Assembly: GCA_039198585.1 (NCBI GenBank)
Contig: JBCCTJ010000010.1
Location: 1 to 33,651, forward strand
Reading direction: 5' to 3'
Length of the DNA: 33,651 bases
DNA from: JBCCTJ01 sp039198585
GTDB lineage: Bacteria > Bacteroidota > Bacteroidia > Cytophagales > Amoebophilaceae
Made by a program: the position numbers and the translations under genes. This document shows, in pieces, positions 26,626 to 33,651 of the stretch (the first letter of the stretch is position 1; each line of letters opens with the position of its first letter). A model generated the notes under the pieces. That model was not told where the DNA came from. It was given only the letters and a program-made list of their open reading frames with translations, and ran no database searches.

Positions 26626-29268
26626 ATGCTCAAAAAAATTGTCATTATTAATTCAGAAATCTACGCCAAGGCAGATATTCAGTTAGACCAAGCTGAAAGC
26701 ATTCAGCTTATAGCAGAAAATAACGTAGGTAAAAGCTCACTGATCAATACGTTGAACTTTCTTTATATCATTGATCAGCGTCATATGCAATTTGAAGGAG
26801 ATAGACGCCTACAAGACTCGTTGCAGCACTATTTTCCGAGTGTGCAGCGTAGCTTCATTATTTTTGAACTCAGCGGAGCAAGTGATTTCTGCATTTTAGT
26901 GCGTCGTACTCCCGATAACCAGCTCGAGTATTACCATATCCCTGAACCTTATCAAGCTTCTTGGTTTTTTACCGTTAAGAGAAAAGGGGAAGAAGTAATT
27001 AGTTTTACCCAACTACTCCACAACATGGAGCAAGCAGGTATAGCCATGAAGAAACTCGATCATGCTCAGCTCTACCACAAAGTCTATAGTCAAGAAGCAA
27101 GTGAAAATCCTATTGTTTTGCTCAGCAGTCATGCTACGCGTCGTGGACGTAGCTATCATAATCACTTTACACAAATTTATAAGCATCTCATCCGTTCTAG
27201 TCGTATTTCTGCTACTGACCTGACAGAGGCGCTATTGGTTTCTTTTAATAAGGCGGAAACAGAGCTGACTATTTTTTCTGATCGCAACCACGATAGCTTG
27301 CAGAAGCTTTTCAATTTGCATAAGAAAATAGATCGGCTTAAAAAAGTAGCATCTCCTTTTTTGGCCCTTAAAGAGGTGCATGCTAAGTTTGAAACTATCC
27401 AAAATATACTAGGGAAGCTCTACTTTAGTTTTAAGCAGCATTATCCAGCTGCTATTAAACGGATCAGTGATTTGCAGGAAGAAGTAACAAGTAAAATAGA
27501 GCAGGCACAAAAAAAACACTTGACTATTACGCAAGCTATACGTTTGACCAACCAAGCTATAGGAGCTACTCAGCGTGAAAAAACTATGCTGCAAGAAGAG
27601 CAGCAAAAAAAACTAGCAACTCTACAGCAGCTAGCCAGCTATGATACCCCTTTAGGTAAAACTGATATCAAGGAAAAGATGCAGCAGAAACTCAAGGAAA
27701 AGCAAGCGTTAGAACAAATCATCAATCGCATAGCGAGTAGTGCACATGCAAGTAGTGACTTAGATATACTCATCAAGCGTTTGGAAAGAAAACAAGAAGC
27801 CAAAAAAGCACAAATCAAGAGTTGTGGTAATCCTTTGATTCATCACATCGCTCAAGATCCAGCTATACGAAGTCGTCTAAATGCTATTCTTTCACCCGAT
27901 CTGCTATATGCTCCGAAGAGTCTTGTCAAGAAGCCCATTAGCAAGATCGAACAGGAAATGACTCTCTTTGATGGGATTATCGATATCAAGGATATACAGC
28001 CCAAACAGGATTTTACAACAGTAGAAGAGATGAAGGCAGAGCTTGCACAAGTAGAAGATGATCTAGCTGCTGCTAAAAAAATTAAAGAGGACAAAAAAGC
28101 ACTCGAAAAGCTTGAACAAGAGTATGCCAAACAACAACAACTTTGGATGCTCCTCCAGCAAAAACCTCAGCTGATGCAAGAAGAAGAGGCGCTGCAGGCT
28201 GCTATTCAGAAGACTAGCCAAGCTATTGCTGTGTCACAAAAAAAAGCACAAGAACAAGAGGCGTTACAGCAGCTCCACTTGCAAGCTATCACGCAGTATA
28301 AGAGTAAACAGCTTCAATATAAGGGTGACTTAGAGCGCTACCAATCGTGGCGAAGGGAGCTGGATCGCATGGAGCTTCCTCTTGTAGAAGAACAGGTATC
28401 TCTATCCAGTCTAGAAGAAATATATACAGAGGTGACTACTTACTATTCACAAAGAGAGGAGAGTGCCAAAAAGCAACAAACTCTTTTTGAAGAAGTAAGC
28501 CGACAACTAGAAAAATATGATGATAATATTAGCAGCTTCGTGAAGGATACAGAGAAAGAGTTGGCCTCTCTTGATAAGCTCGAAGATTCTAAAACGGAGT
28601 TAGTCAAAGGAGTACTTAATAATTTCGTCTATCCTACGCAAACTTTTTTAGCTGATTACTATGAGTTCAAGAAGCATATAGATCGGTTCAGTAGCGATCT
28701 TTCTGAACATCAAATATCGGGTATTCACAAAATAGAGCTCCATCTTAATGAGTTAAAGACAACGATCGAAGAGCTAGAAGATATTGGCAAAATTACTACA
28801 GAGGGTACATTTGATTTCAATCAACGAGAAGATGCTGGCATTGTTACACTACAACGATATATTGCCCAGAAAGCTAGCTTCCACTTGAAAGACCTTTTCC
28901 GATTGCAACTCCGTATGACTTTGCAAGAAAATGGGCGATCTATCTATATTGATACGAACAAGCAAATACAGTCGTATGGTACGGACAAGGTATTACGCCT
29001 GATTATCTTTTTGCAGATTTTACAAATTTTGATTGTTCCTGAAGATGCTAGACGCATTGTCATTTATGTTGATGAAGTAGGCACGCTAGGCAGTGATAAT
29101 ATTCAGAAGCTACTATCCTTCTGCCGTACAGCTCATGTTCTCCCCATTTTTGCCTCTACCAAGTTCATAGATGGATTCCACAAGTACTATACTTTAATCC
29201 CGACCCATGCTAACGAAGGTAAGGTATGGGTAGATGAACGACATGCTATTTCGGCTATTGCTCAGTGA
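26626..29268 (+). CDS. mksB: MksB-like SMC-family ATPase of a MukBEF/Mks-type condensin
   Basis: 880 aa from the ATG at 26626 (an in-frame GTG at 26593 would add 11 residues). SMC-like layout: N-terminal ATPase head with Walker A AENNVGKSS (about 41-49, counted from the GTG) and NTLNFLYI; long coiled-coil arms rich in Gln/Lys/Glu (about 260-700) with a short non-coil middle section; and a C-terminal head with a weak signature SYGTDKVLRLIIFL (about 794-807) and Walker B RRIVIYVDE (820-828). The length suits MksB (about 900), well below MukB. Such ATPases extrude DNA loops to organise chromosomes, or in Wadjet systems to detect plasmids. The partner genes mksF and mksE follow 2.4 kb downstream, after an opposite-strand gene. 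The head signature is unlike the SMC LSGG motif, so the MukB/MksB group is favoured over SMC. Confidence 0.75.
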   Translation: MLKKIVIINSEIYAKADIQLDQAESIQLIAENNVGKSSLINTLNFLYIIDQRHMQFEGDRRLQDSLQHYFPSVQRSFIIFELSGASDFCILVRRTPDNQLEYYHIPEPYQASWFFTVKRKGEEVISFTQLLHNMEQAGIAMKKLDHAQLYHKVYSQEASENPIVLLSSHATRRGRSYHNHFTQIYKHLIRSSRISATDLTEALLVSFNKAETELTIFSDRNHDSLQKLFNLHKKIDRLKKVASPFLALKEVHAKFETIQNILGKLYFSFKQHYPAAIKRISDLQEEVTSKIEQAQKKHLTITQAIRLTNQAIGATQREKTMLQEEQQKKLATLQQLASYDTPLGKTDIKEKMQQKLKEKQALEQIINRIASSAHASSDLDILIKRLERKQEAKKAQIKSCGNPLIHHIAQDPAIRSRLNAILSPDLLYAPKSLVKKPISKIEQEMTLFDGIIDIKDIQPKQDFTTVEEMKAELAQVEDDLAAAKKIKEDKKALEKLEQEYAKQQQLWMLLQQKPQLMQEEEALQAAIQKTSQAIAVSQKKAQEQEALQQLHLQAITQYKSKQLQYKGDLERYQSWRRELDRMELPLVEEQVSLSSLEEIYTEVTTYYSQREESAKKQQTLFEEVSRQLEKYDDNISSFVKDTEKELASLDKLEDSKTELVKGVLNNFVYPTQTFLADYYEFKKHIDRFSSDLSEHQISGIHKIELHLNELKTTIEELEDIGKITTEGTFDFNQREDAGIVTLQRYIAQKASFHLKDLFRLQLRMTLQENGRSIYIDTNKQIQSYGTDKVLRLIIFLQILQILIVPEDARRIVIYVDEVGTLGSDNIQKLLSFCRTAHVLPIFASTKFIDGFHKYYTLIPTHANEGKVWVDERHAISAIAQ

Positions 29269-29311
29269 ACTTATTGATAGCAAAGGATCTGCTACTCTAA
29301 CAGTGTCTCAG

Positions 29312-31561
29312 TTATTGATCAATCGATTTGCCTTGATCATTTTTTTGTGTAGAGAATAAAAACTTAGCTACTACAATACCTCCCATGATGATAATTGCCC
29401 CAACGATTATCCACTTGGGTAGAGATGAGCCTACATCCGGTTTTTTAGTTACTCTCCACTCAAGGGCGCTATCCTTCTTGATTTGATATTCATAAAGCGC
29501 TTTATTAGGCTCTTTGAGCTCTTCTGCGTTAAAGAATAAGCTCCCCGTAAAACTTTTTCCTGTTTCGTGAGCAAGTTTTTGTTGGATCTTGCTAATCGAA
29601 TCTAGTACTGAGATCTGCTTGATTAGGATCTTTCGCCCAGTATTATTATCCATGGTCTTTTCGGATACATAGATGTCCCAAGTTGAAGGAACTACATGGA
29701 TAGTAGCTAGGTTATGAATATCTAACTGATACAGTAAAGATGAAGCAGTTTTTTCTATTTTTTTATTTTGATAGTACAATACTAAGTCATCTTTTTCTAT
29801 GCCTGTCTTTTGTTTGATTTGATCTAATAAATCGTGAAGGCTAGCCCAGTCTGTTAAGTCAACAGATATATCGAGCCCCAAACTGCTTTTTACCTCTATT
29901 TTTATGGGTTTGGTAAGAGTGATGGTTTGCTCTTTTTTATACCAATCTCGGATAGGCTTTTGATTATCTTCCAAAAACTCATCGCCTACTCTCAGGTTAA
30001 ATGATTGATCTTCAGATAGCTCCAATTGATCTATAATTAGCTCTTTCAAAAAGGGCATGGTCGCGTCTTTTCCTATAAGGATCTTAGTACTCTCTTCTTG
30101 ATCTATTTTGATGTATTTGATAGTTAGCGTGACTAGCTCGCTTTCTACTTGGAAAGTAAAAAAATCTTGCTTAGTGAAGTTTTGCAGTGTTTGATCATCT
30201 TTTTCGATTGTCACAAAGCCGCCATCTTTTTTTTGATAAGCTATAATTTGCTCTTCTACAGGGATATTTCCTAGGCTACTGTTCTCGGCTATTATTTGCT
30301 TTAGGCCTGCTATAGTTTTGGTGGGGTCTATTCCCATGCGTATAACAGCCTTCTTATTAGTGCCTGATTTTGTCCATTCTATTTGAATATTTTTCTCATA
30401 ATCTTTCCAAGTTAGTACTACTTCTTCAGCTTGATTAGGAAAAGTCAGTACTGTATTCTGGTAAAAATTTTTTTCATGATCTAACTCGCTATCACCTAAA
30501 AATAATGAGCCTGTGAAAAGAGCATTTTGTTGTACTAGCTTTTTAGTAATATCTTTTACCTTTGTAAAGCCAGATAGATCATTGAGAGTATAAGAGGCTT
30601 CCTTCTTTCCTGCTCTACTTATTTTCCTAACGATCAATTTTTTAGGTCTATTTTCGATAATCCCTAGTGTGACTTTCCCATCCTGCTGGAGACCTTTCCA
30701 TGTTTTCCATCTTATCATATTCTCCTCTCCTTTTTTCCATATTTTACTCTCTTGAATTGTATTATTTGCAGCTACTGGTATAGCAACATGTTCTTTAATG
30801 GACTCAATACCCACTTTAGGATATAAAAAAGTTGTTAGCCCACCTACTGAGTAATTACTTTCCTGAATAATGGTAAAGTCAAGTGCGGTGCTGGTTACTT
30901 TTTTGCCTAGGTCGCTTTCCTGAATAGGAATGAAATAGACTGGAATAGTCTCTGCTGTTGTGAGTAAGATCGTGCTCCCATTTTGTAATTGATAATCAGC
31001 TACAGTTGGATTCTTCTTAGCTCCTAGATCTGATACTAACTCTTCCTTACTTTCTTCCGACTCTAATTTGATCGTTCTTACACTTTGATTCTTTAGACTC
31101 AATTGCTCAATCACCACTGCTTTTAGTTCATCTGCTGTTGCACCTGCTTTTACTGTAATCTTTCCGTCGCTATTATTCTCGCTAGTGATATTTTTAATCT
31201 TCAACTCTACTAATTTGTTCTTCCATTTTGGATTGTATGCGACTACAAATTTGGTAATATTTTTATTCAAATAGAACTGTAGAGTTTTTTCATCTACCTT
31301 TTCGTCTAAGAATTGGTTCTTCCCTTCTTCATCTTTATACAATAGTCTTTGTTCCAATACACTTGTATTAGTTTTTTTGCTAATTTTTTGTTTTAACTGA
31401 CCGATTGTCGTTTTTTTATCCAAGTTTAACTTAAAGTTCCCATATGGGAGGCTCTCTATACTAATCTCTTGCTGATTGTTGTTGGATGGCGCATCATCTT
31501 GCCCAACCAGTATAGGCAAGCAGATTAATGATAGGATGAATAGTAAATTACTTTTTTGCAT
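29312..31561 (-). CDS. Secreted, membrane-anchored protein of tandem ubiquitin-fold modules
   Basis: 749 aa. A signal peptide (about 1-20, hydrophobic LLFILSLICLPILVG) is followed by about eight consecutive modules of 70-90 residues and a C-terminal transmembrane helix (about 716-735) with a polar tail. Several modules carry the ubiquitin-like beta-grasp pattern: 'NFKLNLDKKTTIGQLKQKI', then EQRLLYKDEEG and TLQFYLN in module 1 (about 33-105), comparable to ubiquitin 'I.V.P..TI..LK..I...QQRL.F.G..L.D..TL..Y.I'. IKIEVKSSLGLDISVDLTDW, LHDLLDQIKQKTGI, LVLYYQNKKIE, LLYQLDIHNLATIHV forms module 7. Others are more diverged. No Gly-Gly conjugation end exists, so it is not a conjugated modifier. It may mimic ubiquitin/UBL surfaces; this is inference. 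The gene sits inside the mks locus on the opposite strand. Confidence 0.7.
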   Translation of the reverse strand: MQKSNLLFILSLICLPILVGQDDAPSNNNQQEISIESLPYGNFKLNLDKKTTIGQLKQKISKKTNTSVLEQRLLYKDEEGKNQFLDEKVDEKTLQFYLNKNITKFVVAYNPKWKNKLVELKIKNITSENNSDGKITVKAGATADELKAVVIEQLSLKNQSVRTIKLESEESKEELVSDLGAKKNPTVADYQLQNGSTILLTTAETIPVYFIPIQESDLGKKVTSTALDFTIIQESNYSVGGLTTFLYPKVGIESIKEHVAIPVAANNTIQESKIWKKGEENMIRWKTWKGLQQDGKVTLGIIENRPKKLIVRKISRAGKKEASYTLNDLSGFTKVKDITKKLVQQNALFTGSLFLGDSELDHEKNFYQNTVLTFPNQAEEVVLTWKDYEKNIQIEWTKSGTNKKAVIRMGIDPTKTIAGLKQIIAENSSLGNIPVEEQIIAYQKKDGGFVTIEKDDQTLQNFTKQDFFTFQVESELVTLTIKYIKIDQEESTKILIGKDATMPFLKELIIDQLELSEDQSFNLRVGDEFLEDNQKPIRDWYKKEQTITLTKPIKIEVKSSLGLDISVDLTDWASLHDLLDQIKQKTGIEKDDLVLYYQNKKIEKTASSLLYQLDIHNLATIHVVPSTWDIYVSEKTMDNNTGRKILIKQISVLDSISKIQQKLAHETGKSFTGSLFFNAEELKEPNKALYEYQIKKDSALEWRVTKKPDVGSSLPKWIIVGAIIIMGGIVVAKFLFSTQKNDQGKSIDQ

Positions 31562-31712
31562 AACTGTAAATTAATTGTTAAGATTAATACGCCAATTTAT
31601 GCATTTTTTTATTACAAAAATTTTTCTGTTATTATTAATCCCAGGCTGGTCCCTAGTGAGTCAGTAAAATCAATTATATTGGGGTTCTGTTTTGTAAGTA
31701 TTTTTTCATCAC

Positions 31713-32918
31713 ATGAAATACAGCCCTACTCAGATACTTCGTTTTTTAGCCACCAATTACCCAGCTGTAGAAGCGCTTGTCCAGTTGGGAAAGTCACACA
31801 ACTACCTGATTAGTGAGTCACAGCTTACAAAAATCAAGCAAAAGTATGCTATTAAAGATCAGTTGATAGCGTATAAGATCGTCAAGCCCCTCCCCCAAGG
31901 TAGTTATCAACTGGAGGAGCGCTACACTGCCTTTTTTAATTTTCTCGTGGGAGATTTTTCTTTGAATCTTCCTGAACAGCTAGCCAAATATGATCAAGCT
32001 ATTAAAGAACTGATGAGACGCTTGCAGCGTGCAGAAGAGCAATCAGCCATTGAATTAATTGCTAAAAAGCTTATTGAAGAAATGACCCAATTCCTCAATC
32101 ACTTGGACGAGAGTACCGCTGCTTTAGAAAAAGAGGTAGATGAGCTGCGTACGCAGCAGAAAGAGAAGCATGACCCACAGGAAAGAATATATCGGGCTAG
32201 CTATTTGATCGATACTTTCCTGCAGCCGCTCAATACCATTTTAGAGGATCATCCAGATGCGATCAGCCGTACTTTCAGTCAGCTTCGCGTGTATGCTCAT
32301 GAGAAGGTTTTACTCTATCCCGATACTTACCGCCATGCCCCTTATCATGCATTGCATCAGCACTTGCTGCTTGCCCATCATAAGATCGAAGGTCATCTTC
32401 GCAATCTCATCCGCTCACTATTACCTCTGCTAGAGCAGATTAAAATGAGCAATCGGGTATTGGCTGGTCTCAAAAATCTGCGAGATTTTTATAGCCAACG
32501 CCAGCATGAGCGCTATCTTGATCACTTGCCTCATATGATCAAGGCGCATCGTAACCAAACTTATTCTTACTACCGAGAAGCAGATGCGCAGGCTTTGCTA
32601 GATGAAATAAGTAATAACTTACCCATTACGCTACACCCCCTCAAGAAGCTACCTCCCTTGTGGCGATTTGAGTCAAAGCGTTATAAAAAGGCTTTGTTGG
32701 CTAATCTTCCCATTGATAATTTTTATGATTGGTGTTATCAAGCCCTCAAGCAAGAAACTAGGCAGGGAGCAGTTCAGTCTTACCAGTTTTTTCAGGTAGC
32801 TAATCTCATGCTAGACCTAAATTTATCATTAACATTTACCCAAAATCGTACGATGCTCAATCTAGAAGATCGTGTGTTCAGCATACCTCAAATTCAAGTA
32901 GCCCATGCAATATCCTAA
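31713..32918 (+). CDS. mksF: MksF-like kleisin of the condensin
   Basis: 401 aa. The N-terminal segment (about 1-75; ILRFLATNYPAVEALVQLGK) fits a winged-helix domain, followed by long helices with many acidic and Gln residues (IKELMRRLQRAEEQSAIELI) forming a neck/linker, a conserved-looking middle (FSQLRVYAHEKVLLYPDTYR), and a C-terminal wHTH-like part (LWRFESKRYKKALL). This matches MukF/MksF/JetA kleisins, which bridge SMC heads and bind the KITE subunit. Its 3' end overlaps mksE by 14 bp, indicating tight coupling. The neighbouring mksB lies 2.4 kb upstream, beyond the ubiquitin-fold gene. The assignment rests on layout and gene order rather than on catalytic residues. Confidence 0.7.
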   Translation: MKYSPTQILRFLATNYPAVEALVQLGKSHNYLISESQLTKIKQKYAIKDQLIAYKIVKPLPQGSYQLEERYTAFFNFLVGDFSLNLPEQLAKYDQAIKELMRRLQRAEEQSAIELIAKKLIEEMTQFLNHLDESTAALEKEVDELRTQQKEKHDPQERIYRASYLIDTFLQPLNTILEDHPDAISRTFSQLRVYAHEKVLLYPDTYRHAPYHALHQHLLLAHHKIEGHLRNLIRSLLPLLEQIKMSNRVLAGLKNLRDFYSQRQHERYLDHLPHMIKAHRNQTYSYYREADAQALLDEISNNLPITLHPLKKLPPLWRFESKRYKKALLANLPIDNFYDWCYQALKQETRQGAVQSYQFFQVANLMLDLNLSLTFTQNRTMLNLEDRVFSIPQIQVAHAIS

Positions 32919-33423
32919 GCAACATCATGATATTATAACCACCTTGCTTGGTGGTCGATTTATCATAGATCATTCTCCTCTTTTTGCTATTATTAGTAAA
33001 GAACAAGAGTTTTATCGTTCCTTTTTCTATGAGACTTATCGCTATGAACTCCAGTGGGAGGGGACTTATTGCTACCTATCTTCCAAAGAGACTAAGGAAA
33101 CTGCATCGCGTGATCTACTATTATTGCTATCTGTTCTGGCTTATGAATACCAAAATGATCAAAAAGATTTTGTGCATATATTGCTTCATGAAGAAATACG
33201 GGTAGCTGATATAGAGCGTTGTATCAAAGAATCATCCAAGTATGATGATATAATAAGAAGTACACAAGCAGAAGATGTCAAAAAGTTTTTAGATTTCTGG
33301 AAAAATCGCAATCTGATCACCTACACAAAAAGAGATGAGTCCATGTTACGATTCAATACCCCTATCAAAAGCTTCCTTGATATCTCTGCCAACCTGTCTC
33401 AACTTCACCTTCTAGAAGCCTAA
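32905..33423 (+). CDS. mksE: MksE-like KITE subunit of the condensin
   Basis: 172 aa, soluble. LLGGRFIIDHSPLFAIISKE then QEFYRSFFYETYRYEL is typical of MukE/MksE/JetB, where a GRFI..P.....L...E..Y..FF pattern opens the protein. The rest (YCYLSSKE, VLAYEY, NLITY) is consistent with two winged-helix domains. KITE subunits dimerise and bind kleisin next to DNA. The start overlaps the mksF stop by 14 bp, and ffh begins 3 bp after its stop codon, so it is the middle gene of an mksF-mksE-ffh transcript. No gene for a JetD/MksG nuclease, which would mark a Wadjet defence operon, is seen in the window. Confidence 0.7.
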   Translation: MQYPKQHHDIITTLLGGRFIIDHSPLFAIISKEQEFYRSFFYETYRYELQWEGTYCYLSSKETKETASRDLLLLLSVLAYEYQNDQKDFVHILLHEEIRVADIERCIKESSKYDDIIRSTQAEDVKKFLDFWKNRNLITYTKRDESMLRFNTPIKSFLDISANLSQLHLLEA

Positions 33424-33426
33424 AAT

Positions 33427-33651
33427 ATGTTTGAATCATTAACCAAAAGAATTGGTCAAGCCATCCAGAAAATCAAAGGGTATGATAAAATAACAGCTAG
33501 CAATATAGGGCCTACACTCAAAGAAATTAGGCGTGCTTTGGTGGAGGCAGATGTCCCCTACAAAGTAGCCAAAGAGTTTATCCAAGAAGTTAAAGAAGAA
33601 GCGCTAGGCACTGAAGTACAAGTCACCATATCTCCAGGGCAGCTATTCACG
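33427..33651 (+). CDS. ffh: Signal recognition particle protein Ffh (SRP54), N-terminus, truncated by the window
   Basis: 75 residues before the right edge: MFESLTKRIGQAIQKIKGYD, then LKEIRRALVEADVPYKVAKE and GTEVQVTISPGQLF. This is the four-helix N domain of Ffh, the GTPase that binds signal sequences and 4.5S RNA and brings ribosomes to FtsY and SecYEG. The start ATG at 33427 lies 3 bp after the mksE stop. The GTPase and M domains are beyond the window, so completeness is unknown. Placing ffh in the condensin operon is unusual and may simply reflect compaction. Confidence 0.9.
   Translation, partial: MFESLTKRIGQAIQKIKGYDKITASNIGPTLKEIRRALVEADVPYKVAKEFIQEVKEEALGTEVQVTISPGQLFT

Noticed and set aside
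26626..33423. Complete Wadjet plasmid-defence operon
   Set aside because: The JetA/JetB/JetC-like genes are present but no JetD/MksG nuclease is seen, and the genes are not contiguous, so defence is not supported.

Overview
The window looks like part of the chromosome of an AT-rich, reduced, host-associated Bacteroidota bacterium, most like the Amoebophilaceae (the Amoebophilus/Cardinium group). This is inference from three things. The -7 promoter boxes fit the Bacteroidota form TAnnTTTG. There are Bacteroidota-style housekeeping proteins (CCA-adding enzyme with HD domain, DUF1599, a lone atpD). And decayed transposases, operon break-up and eukaryote-like protein domains are unusually dense. 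No rRNA or other decisive marker is present, so the genus is not fixed.

Layout. 1-98: start of an IS256-type transposase (minus strand, runs off the left edge). 497-2148: two tandem TLC-domain (TRAM/LAG1/CLN8, TLCD4-like) membrane proteins. 2383-3801: cca. 3843-4327: probable broken third TLC gene. 4390-5304: rsmH, without its usual dcw neighbours. 5385-6235 (minus): a decayed eukaryote-type C2H2 zinc-finger gene with about six fingers. 6236-6730: non-coding, with a perfect 34-bp palindrome. 6731-7702: secreted/anchored hypothetical. 7822-9327: atpD, followed by an insertion-sequence remnant rather than atpC. 10297-14567 (minus): EamA/DMT transporter, a small two-TM protein, a long repeat-rich helical protein and a polytopic membrane protein. 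14758-14832 (minus): tRNA-Pro(GGG). 14997-16145: secreted SAM-domain protein. 16487-16999: Dps. 17415-19184 (minus): ATAD3-like AAA+ ATPase. 19300-22551 (minus): DUF1599 protein, DEDDy 3'-5' exonuclease and an ankyrin-repeat protein. 22689-24338: PARG-like (poly(ADP-ribose) glycohydrolase) macrodomain protein. 24416-25588: MFS transporter. 25702-26259 (minus): DUF1697. 26626-33423: a MukBEF/Mks-type condensin (mksB, then mksF-mksE) interrupted by an opposite-strand gene for a tandem ubiquitin-fold protein. 33427-end: start of ffh.

How it fits together. Housekeeping genes (cca, rsmH, atpD, tRNA-Pro, dps, ffh, mks) alternate with a scattered set of genes that look eukaryotic: TLC, C2H2 zinc finger, SAM, ATAD3, ankyrin, PARG and ubiquitin-fold. 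Many of these share one design: an N-terminal signal peptide, a domain of eukaryotic type, and a single transmembrane anchor. I infer a host-interaction repertoire shown at, or exported through, the bacterial envelope, with some members already decaying. The strongest candidates for something undescribed are the PARG-like protein, the full-length ATAD3-like protein, the zinc-finger pseudogene, the tandem TLC genes and the tandem ubiquitin-fold protein inside the condensin locus. All homology statements rest on motif recognition by eye, without database searches.
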